From an uncultured Chromatiaceae bacterium (GTDB lineage: Bacteria > Pseudomonadota > Gammaproteobacteria > Enterobacterales > Alteromonadaceae), in contig CAMLSF010000007.1 of NCBI GenBank assembly GCA_946482615.1, forward strand, positions 1 through 49,325: a stretch of DNA of 49,325 nt, in the 5' to 3' direction. Under the pieces are notes generated by a model. It saw nothing but the letters and a program-made list of their open reading frames with translations, ran no database searches and was not told the origin of the DNA. Made by a program: the position numbers and the translations under genes. Below, in pieces: positions 24,709-34,623 of the stretch; positions within the stretch are counted from its first letter, which is position 1, and every line of letters starts with the position of its first letter.

Positions 24709-26550
24709 ATGAAACAATATGCACTGCTGCTGGCTGTTATGACGTTAAGTGCAGGAGGTTGTATGGGACAAAAATCAGTGGATCAACAGGAGTTACGCCG
24801 TCAGATCGGGCAAAAACTGATGATCGATTTACGCCACTTTTGCGCACAAGGCAGTTCAGCTGAATGCAAAACCGACCTGACTGAATTACCCAAAGACTTT
24901 GCTGACGCCATCACAGATCTGCATTTAGGTGGTGTGATTCTGTTTGCCAATAACTTAAAAGATAAACAGCAAATCCGCCGTTTAACTGCAGATCTGCAAC
25001 AGGCCAGCAGTGATGGCTTGCCTTTACTTATTGGCATAGATCAGGAAGGCGGCCGCGTGGCTCGTTTGCCGACTCAAGAGTTTCCAGCCTTTGCCGGCAA
25101 TATGGCCATAGGTGCAACTTTGGCCTCTGCAGGGACTCGTTATGCAGCAGATGTTGGTAAAGCTATAGCACAGCAATTAAATTCGCTGGGCATTAACTTA
25201 AACTTTGCCCCCAGTGTTGATGTAAATAACAATCCGGCGAACCCTGTGATCAACGCCCGCTCTTTTGGTGACAATGCCGCTACTGTGGCTCAGGCCGGAG
25301 GCGCGCTGCTAACCGCCATGCAGGCTGCCGGAGTTTTAGGCACCATTAAACATTTCCCTGGTCATGGCGATACCCATGTCGATAGCCACACCGGATTGCC
25401 TTTGGTGGAACATGATAAAGCCACAGTGGAAGCGGTCGACTTATACCCTTTCCGACAGCTGATCAAACAGCATCAGCCCGCTATGGTGATGACGGCTCAT
25501 ATTCAGTATCCGGCGCTGGATAATAGCAGTTTGACCACTAAATCCGGCGAAGCCGTGATTAAACCCGCCACTTTATCCCGCGCTATCCTGACCGATTTAT
25601 TACGTGAAGATATGGGGTTTGACGGCATTATTATCACTGATGCGCTGAATATGGCCGGCATCAGTCAGTTTTTCACTCCGGCAGAAGCCGTGATCCAAAC
25701 CTTTGCCGCTGGTGCTGATATAGCGCTGATGCCTTATGAAATGAAAACTCCTGCTGATATTCAGGCGTTGGCTGTGCTGATTGATCAAGTGGTGGCTGCT
25801 GTGCAGCAGGGCAAACTTGATGCAGCTGAAATCGCAGACTCAGCTCAACGTATCACTGATTTACGCAAGCAACTGGCGGCCAGGCCACAGCAGATGCCGC
25901 TACCGGACAGCGAGCGTTTAGCTGCTGATCTTGTGCTGGAGCGCCAGCTGGCCGAAGCCAGCCTGACTCTGGTGGGTAAAAATAAATTACAGTTGCCGCT
26001 GAATCTAGCCGCTTTAAAACTGCATCTGATAGCCCCTGATCAAACCAAATGCCAAAGCTGGTTGCAGGCGCTGCAGTTTTTTGGCGTAAAACCAGCAGCT
26101 GTGACCTGCAGCGATTTAAGTTCCCTGGAACAACAACAGGCATTAGCACAAATAAAACAGGCGGATCTGGTGCTTGGCTCTTTGATTTCACCAGCCCAAA
26201 GTGCAGCTGAACTGGGAGTCCTGGCTGACTTACAGGCTTTACCTGCGATGAAGCTGACAGTCAAGGAGCAAAAACAACTGTTGCTTCAGCTGTTACAGCA
26301 AGCTAAAGCTCAAGGCAAAAAAACGGTAATGGTGTCGCTGAGAACCCCCTATGAGCTGACAGATTTTGCTGACAGCGCCGACTTACGACTGGCAACTTAC
26401 AGCTATAACCAGAAACCGCAGACAGCAGCGCGGCCATTTTCAGGCCCTGCTTATGATGCAGTTATTGCATTTTTACTTGGAAAAACTCAAGCCCCAGGTC
26501 AGCTGCCTGTCTCTTTAACAACAGCAGACGGGGCTGGTCAAAGGAGATAA
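24709..26550 (+). CDS. GH3 beta-N-acetylhexosaminidase lipoprotein
   Basis: 613 residues with a lipoprotein signal (AGGC, Cys18). The GH3 domain spans about 30-375: DQEGGRVARL, KHFPGHGDTHVDSH (214-227, containing the His/Asp acid-base pair of NagZ-type enzymes) and nucleophile Asp311 in ITDALNM. A second domain (about 390-610) resembles the GH3 C-terminal alpha/beta sandwich that the short cytoplasmic NagZ lacks. The likely substrate is beta-linked GlcNAc in chitin or peptidoglycan fragments. It starts an operon with an ACT protein 3 bp downstream and a DoxX protein. Confidence 0.87.
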   Translation: MKQYALLLAVMTLSAGGCMGQKSVDQQELRRQIGQKLMIDLRHFCAQGSSAECKTDLTELPKDFADAITDLHLGGVILFANNLKDKQQIRRLTADLQQASSDGLPLLIGIDQEGGRVARLPTQEFPAFAGNMAIGATLASAGTRYAADVGKAIAQQLNSLGINLNFAPSVDVNNNPANPVINARSFGDNAATVAQAGGALLTAMQAAGVLGTIKHFPGHGDTHVDSHTGLPLVEHDKATVEAVDLYPFRQLIKQHQPAMVMTAHIQYPALDNSSLTTKSGEAVIKPATLSRAILTDLLREDMGFDGIIITDALNMAGISQFFTPAEAVIQTFAAGADIALMPYEMKTPADIQALAVLIDQVVAAVQQGKLDAAEIADSAQRITDLRKQLAARPQQMPLPDSERLAADLVLERQLAEASLTLVGKNKLQLPLNLAALKLHLIAPDQTKCQSWLQALQFFGVKPAAVTCSDLSSLEQQQALAQIKQADLVLGSLISPAQSAAELGVLADLQALPAMKLTVKEQKQLLLQLLQQAKAQGKKTVMVSLRTPYELTDFADSADLRLATYSYNQKPQTAARPFSGPAYDAVIAFLLGKTQAPGQLPVSLTTADGAGQRR

Positions 26551-26553
26551 AAC

Positions 26554-26961
26554 ATGACAGCTGCTATTAAAGCACTGGATCAGCTAATCCGTACTATGCA
26601 GCCTGAGTTGCAGCCACATATTTATGTCTATTGTGTCTGGCCTTTAAATAAAAGCTGGCACGGGCCTTTGCCTTTGGCCACCTTTCAAGAAAAAGAAGGG
26701 CTGACCTTAGTGCTGACAGAACAACAAGCGCAACAGTATCAGTTAGATGTTTTATTCAGAGCCCGCTGGATCAGTCTGACGGTGCATTCAGACCTTGAAG
26801 CTGTGGGGCTAACCGCAGCTTTTGCTACAGCTTTGGCAGATGCGGGCTTAAGTTGCAATGTGTTTGCCGGGGCATTTCATGACCACCTGCTGGTGCCTGT
26901 GCACCAGGCTGAAGCTGCAATGCAGGCCTTACAGCTGTTACAGCAAAGCAAACAAAAATAA
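26554..26961 (+). CDS. ACT domain-containing protein
   Basis: 135 residues. The N-terminal half (PHIYVYCVWPL...LTLVLTEQQA) and C-terminal half (WISLTVHSDLEAVGLTAAFATALADAGLSCN, shown in part) fit the two-part ACT_3/ACT_7-like family, which has small-molecule-binding folds. AAGGAG sits 7 nt before the ATG, inside the end of the GH3 gene. The ligand is unknown; these genes are often annotated only as ACT proteins. Confidence 0.7.
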   Translation: MTAAIKALDQLIRTMQPELQPHIYVYCVWPLNKSWHGPLPLATFQEKEGLTLVLTEQQAQQYQLDVLFRARWISLTVHSDLEAVGLTAAFATALADAGLSCNVFAGAFHDHLLVPVHQAEAAMQALQLLQQSKQK

Positions 26962-26971
26962 ATAGGAAGAC

Positions 26972-27361
26972 ATGATGTCATTACAACAAATCTTTGGCTG
27001 GGGTACCTTACGGCTGGCTGTCGCGGGATTGATAGGTGCCCATGGCTGGCACAGAGCTTTAACTGGAGGTGTGGAGCCTTTTGGTCAGTGGCTGGATAAC
27101 CACGGCTGGCCCATGGGAGTATTGATAGCTGTTGCTATTACAGCCTTTGAAATCATCGGGACTTTATTTCTGGCTTTAAACCGTTATGTCACTTTGATTT
27201 GTTTGGGTTATGTAGGCATCTACGCCACTGGCATCGCTATTTTGCACGCCAAAGTGGGCTGGTTTGTGGTAGGGCCAGGCCGGAATGGCGCTGAATTCAG
27301 CGCTCTGCTGATCTTAGTCTTGTTGTCTGTGGCAGTGCATCATTGGCCATCGCGACGTTAA
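26972..27361 (+). CDS. DoxX-like membrane protein
   Basis: 129 residues with four hydrophobic segments. The early GAHGWHRALTGGVEPFGQWL stretch and the overall size match the DoxX/DoxD-like family, small inner-membrane proteins of mostly unknown role. AGGAAG precedes ATG 26972; a second ATG at 26975 is equally placed. It is the last gene of the GH3-ACT-DoxX operon, ahead of a strong terminator. Confidence 0.75.
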   Translation: MMSLQQIFGWGTLRLAVAGLIGAHGWHRALTGGVEPFGQWLDNHGWPMGVLIAVAITAFEIIGTLFLALNRYVTLICLGYVGIYATGIAILHAKVGWFVVGPGRNGAEFSALLILVLLSVAVHHWPSRR

Positions 27362-27384
27362 TGCAGTATTTTCGGGTTATAAAA

Positions 27385-27419
27385 AAGGGCCTGCGTAGAT
27401 CTTCTCTGCGCAGGCCCTT
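27385..27419. terminator. Bidirectional terminator
   Basis: AAGGGCCTGCG (27385-27395) pairs perfectly with CGCAGGCCCTT (27409-27419). The minus-strand side is followed by TTTTTTAT, the plus-strand side by CGATTTTA. It serves the DoxX gene and the convergent 972-residue protein gene. Confidence 0.85.
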
Positions 27420-27435
27420 CGATTTTAGCCAGCCA

Positions 27436-30354
27436 TTAAACTTTTCTGAAACGACGACCAATCACTAAAGCGATAAAAGCAAAGACCGAATACCAGCCAA
27501 AACTACCGCTCGAACCTTTAGGTTGTGTTGCTTCAAAGTTTAACGTCACTTGCGATGAGGCACCTGCACTGTCGCTGGCTGTGATCAGTGCACTGTACTT
27601 ACCTGCATTCGCAACCTTACCGGAAATAGTACTGCCAGATAAAGTTAAGCCTGCAGGTAAACCTGTTGCAGTGAAACTCATCGCCTGTGCCTCTGCATCA
27701 GTGAACAATGTAGCCAAATCAATTGACGCAGTTTCATCAGTAGACAGCGTCAGATTGGCAGAACCTTTTAGGGCAGGTGCAGCGTTGACAGTTAAATCCA
27801 GAGTATGAGAGCTGGTGGCTCCTTTGCTGTCTTTTACCAGGACAGTCAGCTGATGAGCTTGTCCTGTTGTTATAGTGCCACTGACAATACCCTTAGCTGA
27901 GACCGTCAGGTCTGCTGTTGACGTAATTTCATAACTGAGTACCGAACCTTCAGGGTCAGCAAAAAACTCATTTAAATCCAATACAAAGGCTTTATTCTGA
28001 TTGATCACTGGGGTTACCCAGGCCTGTGCTAAGGCTGGTGCTTTGTTGTGTTCGAATGTCAGAGTAATGTCGGAGTATAGACCTGTATTGTCTGTTGCTC
28101 TGACAACTACTTCCGTTGTAGATAACGGGCTGCCATCGTAATTCAGAGTACCTTGTTCCGTCACTGTAATACCTGGCACCTCATCAACTAAAGTGAACGT
28201 CATTGTATTCCCGGCATCTGCATCCTGGATCAGAGAGGTTAATTCTGTGCTGTAGGCGACACCTTGATTCAACTGCATCTTTGCCGGAGTTTGTGTCAGA
28301 TCAGGAGCTCTGTTGATCAGATAACGTTTCACTGTCAGAGGTGTATTGGTGTCTTCCAGGTACAGGTTTTGCCCCATCATAAATGCGTGACGTAAACTCA
28401 GGTAACTATCAAATTCAATGGTATGCTGTTCTTCTAGAATACCTGTTTCCAGATCTAGTTTGGTAATTTGCGCTCTGTAAGAATCTACAGGAATTAAAAC
28501 CAATCTTTCATTCAGATAAATGCCTCTGTGAGAGGGGAATTCATTGAGTGACAGTAGCTTAAATTGACCATCAATTTCTTTATAAACATATAAAGTAGAA
28601 TTGAATTGAAGATGAATTTGCCCTGAGACAAATCTCAATTGGCTGATACCATATTGACTTTGTGGTGAGTTAAATAAATCCCGTTGTTTTAGTTTATCAT
28701 TGACGACACTGAACTCCTGTACAGTTTTTGTGGTGTCGTTTAGAACCACCAGATGACCATTCATTACGACACTGTAATTCAACTCTGGCAGCTCGGTAAA
28801 TTCATTGACTCCGGAAGCCGCTGTATCGAGATAAGTTAAAGTGTTATCAGCATAAGTAAATAAATGGAGTTTATCATTTGTCCGGACTAGCAGGTATGAG
28901 CCAAAAACTGCTGTAGACTGCACGTTAGACGTCTGATTTACATCACTGAGCATGTCATTTAAATCAACTTCGACAGTTTGCGTGATAGCTTCATTTTCTT
29001 CACTAAAGGCAAAAAGGCGCATCTGAGTACCGCGAATAGCCAGAACAGATGATGCTCCTAACTGATGCACCGCAGTGTAATACCACTGAGTGTCTCCGGG
29101 ATAGAAATCTCTGCTTTCAAAGAAGTTTAATGACTTGATCTGGCCATTTTCCGCCACTTTATACAATTCAGCGCCAGAATGGTTTGCTCTGAAAAAGTAT
29201 TTGTCGTTAAAGGAAATGTTTTCAGCGTTTGATACTGCATTCGACAACAACGAAAAACCCTGCTGACCACGCTCCAGCACCAATGGGGTGCTGTTATCTG
29301 TTCCTTGCGGATAATAGTTAAGGCTATTATCTTCCAGATTGGTCAAGTTGCCATTGAGCGAAGTGATATCCCTGCTCGTCAAGTTCGGCAATGTTGACTC
29401 CCGGCTAACCTCTGTACCCTCTATGCTAAAGGATTCAATTCTGTCACCGTAACTGACATATAAGGTAGAACCAGCGATGATTGCTTTATTCGGGTAACTG
29501 GTCGGTAAAATGGCGTCATTGTCGGTGATATGTTGCAGAGTGCCGTCTAATGCAAGTTGAAATTGAGTACTTGATGAGCCGATTAGGAACAAAGCTCCTG
29601 AATCTTGTGAATAAGCGATATTCTGCTGTGTTACCAAATTATTAATTGGTAACGCAGAGACAAGGTTTAGTTGCCCTTGTGCGTCTAATTTGTAGGATTG
29701 CACCAGGGATGTTGACAAGTTGTAGTCGTAATAACCCAGCACCAGAGTATTTTTTGCTTCATCATAAATAGCAAATTGAGGTTGATCTGGCAGATAAATG
29801 GGTTGTGACGCGCTAAAACTAGAGGATGTTTTATTAAACCTGTTAACAGTTAAACTAATACCAGGAAAGGTATAGTCTGTTTTAACATAACTGCTGGTTG
29901 CATCCATTCTGTGTTGAGTGTAGGAGTAGTGATTATCTCGTGCCAATTCGGTTAAAGTGCCGTCGTTAGCGACCGCGTAAGCAACAACTCCGTCGTATTT
30001 GAAGATAAATAATCGCGATCCATCATTGCTCAGACTTATGTAGTTCAGACCATTTAAATCCAGTTCTTCAGAGTTGTATTCTCTCAGTATCGTAAACTGC
30101 TCAGCACCTTGTCTGATCAATGCCAGGCCAGATGAGTTGTATACAACAACCAGATCTTTGGCTGCAGTTATGTAGTCGGCTAAATGCAGTATGCTTTCAT
30201 ATTCCAAAGTTTCTTCGGAAATAGTCAGGGGATCCGGACTCTCCACTTGTGCACTTTGGGTTGAGTTTTGTTCGAACAGCGGGATTTCAAAAGCAGTTAA
30301 AGGGGTGGAAAAAGCAATAGCAATAGCACATGCCACGGATGTGAGACGTAACAT
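27436..30354 (-). CDS. Large surface protein, cadherin/Ig-like repeats, GlyGly-CTERM-like tail
   Basis: 972 residues with a Sec signal peptide (about 1-22). The N-terminal ~690 residues are repetitive beta-strands resembling a beta-propeller or lactonase-like fold. Three cadherin/Ig-like repeats follow, each opening with NRAPDLT, NKAPALA or NAAPALKG. The tail reads KGSSGSFGW, then a hydrophobic helix, then RRFRKV. That layout matches GlyGly-CTERM sorting signals cut by rhombosortase and usually delivered by type II secretion. The binding target is unknown. An AT-rich region lies upstream, and ACTTCCTTGT precedes the start. Confidence 0.72.
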   Translation of the reverse strand: MLRLTSVACAIAIAFSTPLTAFEIPLFEQNSTQSAQVESPDPLTISEETLEYESILHLADYITAAKDLVVVYNSSGLALIRQGAEQFTILREYNSEELDLNGLNYISLSNDGSRLFIFKYDGVVAYAVANDGTLTELARDNHYSYTQHRMDATSSYVKTDYTFPGISLTVNRFNKTSSSFSASQPIYLPDQPQFAIYDEAKNTLVLGYYDYNLSTSLVQSYKLDAQGQLNLVSALPINNLVTQQNIAYSQDSGALFLIGSSSTQFQLALDGTLQHITDNDAILPTSYPNKAIIAGSTLYVSYGDRIESFSIEGTEVSRESTLPNLTSRDITSLNGNLTNLEDNSLNYYPQGTDNSTPLVLERGQQGFSLLSNAVSNAENISFNDKYFFRANHSGAELYKVAENGQIKSLNFFESRDFYPGDTQWYYTAVHQLGASSVLAIRGTQMRLFAFSEENEAITQTVEVDLNDMLSDVNQTSNVQSTAVFGSYLLVRTNDKLHLFTYADNTLTYLDTAASGVNEFTELPELNYSVVMNGHLVVLNDTTKTVQEFSVVNDKLKQRDLFNSPQSQYGISQLRFVSGQIHLQFNSTLYVYKEIDGQFKLLSLNEFPSHRGIYLNERLVLIPVDSYRAQITKLDLETGILEEQHTIEFDSYLSLRHAFMMGQNLYLEDTNTPLTVKRYLINRAPDLTQTPAKMQLNQGVAYSTELTSLIQDADAGNTMTFTLVDEVPGITVTEQGTLNYDGSPLSTTEVVVRATDNTGLYSDITLTFEHNKAPALAQAWVTPVINQNKAFVLDLNEFFADPEGSVLSYEITSTADLTVSAKGIVSGTITTGQAHQLTVLVKDSKGATSSHTLDLTVNAAPALKGSANLTLSTDETASIDLATLFTDAEAQAMSFTATGLPAGLTLSGSTISGKVANAGKYSALITASDSAGASSQVTLNFEATQPKGSSGSFGWYSVFAFIALVIGRRFRKV

Positions 30355-30409
30355 TTATACACTTCCTTGTAGTTAATTAAATAATTGGGGTTAATGGGTT
30401 CAAATTCTA

Positions 30410-30545
30410 TGCTTGGCATTAAATCAAATCAATTGGTCGCCTATTTAATTTTACTTTTTTGTTTCTTATTTTCCTGTTTTTATTTCATTTTACTGTTTTT
30501 TTTATGTCTTTTTACCTATTTGCAACAATATTTTGTTTATCTTGC
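30410..30545. other. AT-rich upstream region
   Basis: Between the 972-residue protein gene and the thioredoxin-like gene, this stretch is markedly T-rich on the plus strand (runs such as TTACTTTTTTGTTTC). It probably carries the minus-strand promoter of the surface protein gene. No clear -35/-10 pair can be assigned by eye. AT-rich upstream DNA could be a site for H-NS-type silencing; this is inference. Confidence 0.4.
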
Positions 30546-30585
30546 GGGTAAAGTTGTTTCTTGAGTGATGCCGCACTCGAACAGA

Positions 30586-31119
30586 TCAACGGATTTTTAA
30601 ACACCTGCAGGCTGTACTTTCACCATTAAGCCAAAAACCCGGCAATTGGGTAGTGCCGTTGAGTATGCCATCCAGAAGACTGGCGTTGTCGCTGCAGAGT
30701 AAATCTGTGGCTAAGGGGCCGGCGTAAAGCAGCTGTTGGTTTCGAAACAATAGCAACAGCGGTGTGGCTATGATGTGCAGTCCCAAGGCTTTGGCTTCGG
30801 TAAGATCCAGCTGTCTGACTGCCAAACCAGCTTGACGTTGCTGGAGTCGCAGCAGATGTTCTTTGGCAAAAGAGCTGCAGTTGCAACTTGAGTCTGTGAT
30901 CAACACAGCTTGCCAGGCAGCTTCAGTTCTGAGCAACTGGCTGAACTGAGCCTGCACCTGGACAGGCTGAAGTGGCTTTTGTTGCCACAACCCCTTTTCG
31001 TCAAATACACCAAAGTGCACCAGAAAAAACCAATAAAAAGCGGCGGCGCTGCCCGCTATCCATAACAACAGCAGGACAAGCGCAGCTTTTACTCTGCGGG
31101 TCATTTGATGTTGCTTCAA
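30586..31119 (-). CDS. Membrane-anchored thioredoxin-like protein
   Basis: 177 residues. An N-terminal membrane segment (about 11-34) is followed by a domain with C79-N-C81 at the position of a thioredoxin active site, and ATP (cis-proline-like Pro120) followed by LLLLF. The C-terminus carries CRCLK. This suggests a periplasmic thioredoxin fold with a CxC site. It may belong to DUF6436, recalled but not confirmed. The start is TTG at 31119, overlapping the chemoreceptor stop as TTGA; the ATG at 31104 is an alternative. Confidence 0.6.
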   Translation of the reverse strand: MKQHQMTRRVKAALVLLLLWIAGSAAAFYWFFLVHFGVFDEKGLWQQKPLQPVQVQAQFSQLLRTEAAWQAVLITDSSCNCSSFAKEHLLRLQQRQAGLAVRQLDLTEAKALGLHIIATPLLLLFRNQQLLYAGPLATDLLCSDNASLLDGILNGTTQLPGFWLNGESTACRCLKIR

Positions 31120-32603
31120 CAGCTGAACCTGTTCGCTTCCAGCGCCAGTTGGTTGGCGACCTGTTCAATTTGCTCCGTACTTTGTTTTACTTTTTCGCTG
31201 AGCTCCATCTGAGCCGCAGCGCTGTCATGCAGATATTGGGCACCTTGCGCCATCTCAGCGCTGGCATAACGTTGTTGTTCTAATGACCCGGCCATAATGT
31301 CGGCAGAACGGGCAACGGACTGAGCTTCGGCTGTGATGATTGTCAGCAGCTCATCACTGCGTTTGGCAAGACTGACGGTATGGTCTACCTGACTTAAACA
31401 ATGTTGTACTGATTTCACCGAACTTTGGCTGGCTTCGGTTAAATTTTGGATCATACGCTGAATTTGCTCTGTGGACTGTTGAGTACGGCCGGCCAAAGTC
31501 CGGACTTCATCTGCCACTACAGCAAAACCCCGGCCTTGTTCACCGGCGCGGGCTGCTTCAATGGCCGCATTTAATGCCAGCAAATTGGTTTGTTCCGCAA
31601 TACTTCGAATCACTTCCAGTACAGAGGTAATTTCTTTGCTGGATAACGCCATACTATCTACTTTTTGCCCCGCATCCTGCAAAGTGACAGCCAAAGTGGC
31701 AACCGCCTCTATGGTTTGATCCACAGACTCTTTACCGGAGACAGAACTATGTTCGGCCTGTTTGGCGGCCTTGAGTACGGCAGAAGCCAGCTCACCCAAC
31801 TGCTGAATACTTTGAGCCATTTCTTCGGAAGCTGCTGCTATACGTTTGACCTGGGTATTTTGTTCGTTCATGCCAGCTACCAGTTGCTCACCATCGTCGG
31901 ATAAATGCGCGCTTTCGCTGTGCAATAACGCAACGGATTGGTTAATGGTTTGCACTGTGTGCTGAATGCCATCCAGAGCCTGATTAAATTGCAGCACCAG
32001 ACGGGAACGGATATCAGGGCAACGTACTGTTAAATTAATATGGGACGGGTCTGCCACTAAGTCTTTAGTGGTTTCTGAAAACGCCAGACCTACCATAGCT
32101 TCTTTGTAAGAATTTAAGGTGATGATGATCAGCACCGCAGATTCGACCACAACATAAAGGGCATGCACCAGCACATTGCTGAACGTAGCGTCCTGAGCCG
32201 GCACTAAAAATACTGCGGCATGTTGCATCTGCAAGTATGCAAATAGCAGGTGATGCACCGCTATGGTCACGGCAGCTGCAGCAATAACAGCCCAGTCCCG
32301 AAAGGCGCTTAACACAGCCAGCAGCACAAAAATACCAAAGTGCAACTCTGTCACGCCATTGGACTGATGAATATGCAAAGCGCTAAACAGCATAAAGGAC
32401 ACCCCAAAGGCGATACGCGACAAGAGGTGATCCCTTAAGGTTTTATACAAGACAAAAGGTACAATTAAAGCAGGCAAACCGATCAGGAATGCCGCGCCCC
32501 AGGTCTGATGCCAGCTGGCTAAAGCCAGAGCTAATACCATCAGCACCAGGTTGATAGAGTTCATAATACGAAAAGCTTGTTGGCGGAATGGATAAATGTG
32601 CAT
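31116..32603 (-). CDS. Methyl-accepting chemotaxis protein with 6-TM sensor
   Basis: 495 residues from ATG 32603, which follows GAGG at a 5-nt spacing; the open frame to 32666 is unsupported. About six membrane helices fill residues 17-162, so there is no large periplasmic ligand domain. Histidines cluster in or near the helices (H77, H79, H88, H117, H118, H128, H147). The cytoplasmic part holds the MCP hairpin tip ([37 protein letters not shown]). It signals to CheA/CheW. The stop overlaps the start of the thioredoxin-like gene. Confidence 0.9.
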   Translation of the reverse strand: MHIYPFRQQAFRIMNSINLVLMVLALALASWHQTWGAAFLIGLPALIVPFVLYKTLRDHLLSRIAFGVSFMLFSALHIHQSNGVTELHFGIFVLLAVLSAFRDWAVIAAAAVTIAVHHLLFAYLQMQHAAVFLVPAQDATFSNVLVHALYVVVESAVLIIITLNSYKEAMVGLAFSETTKDLVADPSHINLTVRCPDIRSRLVLQFNQALDGIQHTVQTINQSVALLHSESAHLSDDGEQLVAGMNEQNTQVKRIAAASEEMAQSIQQLGELASAVLKAAKQAEHSSVSGKESVDQTIEAVATLAVTLQDAGQKVDSMALSSKEITSVLEVIRSIAEQTNLLALNAAIEAARAGEQGRGFAVVADEVRTLAGRTQQSTEQIQRMIQNLTEASQSSVKSVQHCLSQVDHTVSLAKRSDELLTIITAEAQSVARSADIMAGSLEQQRYASAEMAQGAQYLHDSAAAQMELSEKVKQSTEQIEQVANQLALEANRFSC

Positions 32604-32851
32604 AAAGACCTCGTTTTTCCCGAAAGCCAGGCTTATCGGTGCTGCGACTATCACTGCGTCCTGCACTGGAATAGATATTCAGAGTTTGAAAAATAATTTT
32701 GAACTAAGGCGCAATTTTACGTTGTTGCACTGTTTTAGATCACAAGCTGAGTTGAATTACGCCTGTGCATAGACGAAGTGTAGTGCAGCACTGCTGTTCG
32801 TCATCAAAAAATCATCAAGGCCAGCCAGAATAGTTTCTTTTTGGAGGAACT

Positions 32852-34567
32852 ATGGCCAACTTTAGCAGACGGGATTTTCTTAAAAACAGCGCTTTTTTAA
32901 CCGGCGCCGCCTGGTTAAGCAGCAGTGTCTTTGGTTGCAGCAGTGCGGTGACTGCCGCAAAAAACAATGGTGCTATTGAGTTTTTACATGGGGTTGCCTC
33001 TGGTGATCCTTTAACCGACAGTTTGATCTTATGGACCAAAGTCACTCCGGCGCAGCAGCCAGATGCAGTGCAATTGTTACTTGAAGTCAGTGACACCGCT
33101 GATTTTTCCCGGGTACAGCATCAAGAGCTTTGTCTGGCCCGTAAAGAAGCAGATTATTGCTGCAAAGTGGATTTAACAGGCCTGCAACCCGGCCGTAGTT
33201 ATTATTATCGTTTTAGCGACAGCAACAGGGTATCCGCTGTTGGGCAGGGTAAAACTTTGCCAGCAGGCTCTGTATCCCAGGTCCGTTTTGCTGTGTTGTC
33301 CTGCTCCAATTACCCGGCCGGTTATTTTCATGTCTATCAGCAGGTGGCGCAGCAGCAACTGGATGCTGTGTTGCATTTAGGTGATTACATTTACGAATAC
33401 GAACAGGGTGGTTACGCCACAGAGCGCTCTGTGGAGTTAGGCCGGGCTTTAGCGGCAGACAATCAGGCCGAGATGGTGAGCCTGCAGGATTACCGCAAAC
33501 GTTATGCCTTGTACCGCAGTGATAAAGATTTACAGCAGGCCCATGCCAGCCACAGCTTTATTTGTGTCTGGGATGATCATGAAATTACCAATGATGCCTG
33601 GACAGATGGGGCCGAAAACCATCAGCCGAATGAAGGCGATTATCAGGTGCGTAAACTTAATGCACTGCAGGCTTATTACGAATGGATGCCAATACGGCCT
33701 CTTGTTTCTGGCAAACAGCAGTCTGGCCAGCAGCAAAGCTTAAGCCGCAGTTTTACTTTTGGGGATTTAGTCGACTTGCATATGCTCGACACCAGAATTG
33801 AAGGCCGTAATCTGCAACTGGACTACAAGCACTACACAGATGAAAAAACCGGCGCCTTTGATACACAGCGTTTTACCGCTGATTTAACTCATCCAAACCG
33901 TACTTTGCTTGGACCTAAACAGCAGCAATGGTTACAGGCTCAGTTGATGCGTTCCAAAGCTCAGTATCAGGTGTTAGGGCAACAGGTGTTGATGGCGAAG
34001 ATGATGTTTCCGTCAGAGCTGTTGTCGGCTTTTTCTAAACCTGGTCCTGAACTGGTGGCGCATATTGCTGAACTCTCCGCTTTAAAACAGCGCGCAGATC
34101 AAGGGGATCACAGCCTGAGCAGCAAAGATAAACAACGTTTAGAGTCTGTTATCGCCTATAACCTGGATGCATGGGATGGTTATCCGTACGAGCGTGAGCT
34201 GATTTATAAAACAGCACAGCAGCAGAACAAACAACTGGTGGTGCTGGCAGGGGATACCCATAATGCCTGGGCTTCGACTTTACATGACCAACAAGGCCAT
34301 AAAGTGGGGATAGAACTGGCGACGCCCTCTGTCAGCTCACCCGGTATTGAAACCTATCTGAAGCTAAACACTGCTCAGGTAGAGCATTTAGCTGATGTAC
34401 TGCCACAGCTGATTAAGGAGCTGGATTACTGCAATTTGCACCAGCGGGGTTATTTGCTGGTGGCTTTTAGCAAAACGCAGGTGGATGCGCAGTGGTATTT
34501 TGTCGATGACATCACCAAAAAGCAGTATCAGACCACATTAGGGCACCAGCTGAGTTATAAGCTTTAG
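32852..34567 (+). CDS. phoD: Tat-exported PhoD-family alkaline phosphatase
   Basis: 571 residues. A twin-arginine signal (S5-R-R-D-F-L-K11) and hydrophobic segment show export of a folded, metal-loaded enzyme. The PhoD N-terminal domain (GVASGDPLTDSLILWTKVTP) is followed by the metallophosphatase core: LHLGDYIYEYE, WDDHEITNDAW and LAGDTHNAW are metal-binding stretches. It probably releases phosphate from phosphodiesters or monoesters under phosphate limitation, using Ca and Fe. TTGGAGGAACT precedes the ATG. No Pho box was identified. Confidence 0.9.
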   Translation: MANFSRRDFLKNSAFLTGAAWLSSSVFGCSSAVTAAKNNGAIEFLHGVASGDPLTDSLILWTKVTPAQQPDAVQLLLEVSDTADFSRVQHQELCLARKEADYCCKVDLTGLQPGRSYYYRFSDSNRVSAVGQGKTLPAGSVSQVRFAVLSCSNYPAGYFHVYQQVAQQQLDAVLHLGDYIYEYEQGGYATERSVELGRALAADNQAEMVSLQDYRKRYALYRSDKDLQQAHASHSFICVWDDHEITNDAWTDGAENHQPNEGDYQVRKLNALQAYYEWMPIRPLVSGKQQSGQQQSLSRSFTFGDLVDLHMLDTRIEGRNLQLDYKHYTDEKTGAFDTQRFTADLTHPNRTLLGPKQQQWLQAQLMRSKAQYQVLGQQVLMAKMMFPSELLSAFSKPGPELVAHIAELSALKQRADQGDHSLSSKDKQRLESVIAYNLDAWDGYPYERELIYKTAQQQNKQLVVLAGDTHNAWASTLHDQQGHKVGIELATPSVSSPGIETYLKLNTAQVEHLADVLPQLIKELDYCNLHQRGYLLVAFSKTQVDAQWYFVDDITKKQYQTTLGHQLSYKL

Positions 34568-34584
34568 GTTGCCTTTAAAGACCA

Positions 34585-34608
34585 CAAAGCCACCGCAAGG
34601 TGGCTTTG
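34585..34608. terminator. Bidirectional terminator with GCAA tetraloop
   Basis: CAAAGCCACC (34585-34594), GCAA (a GNRA loop), GGTGGCTTTG (34599-34608). The plus-strand flank is TTTAG. It lies between the convergent phoD and lnt genes. Confidence 0.75.
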
Positions 34609-34623
34609 TTTAGTGGAATCGCT

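Noticed and set aside
32740..32760. Possible CRP site before phoD
   Set aside because: Only a half-site (GATCACA) is present; the other arm does not match.
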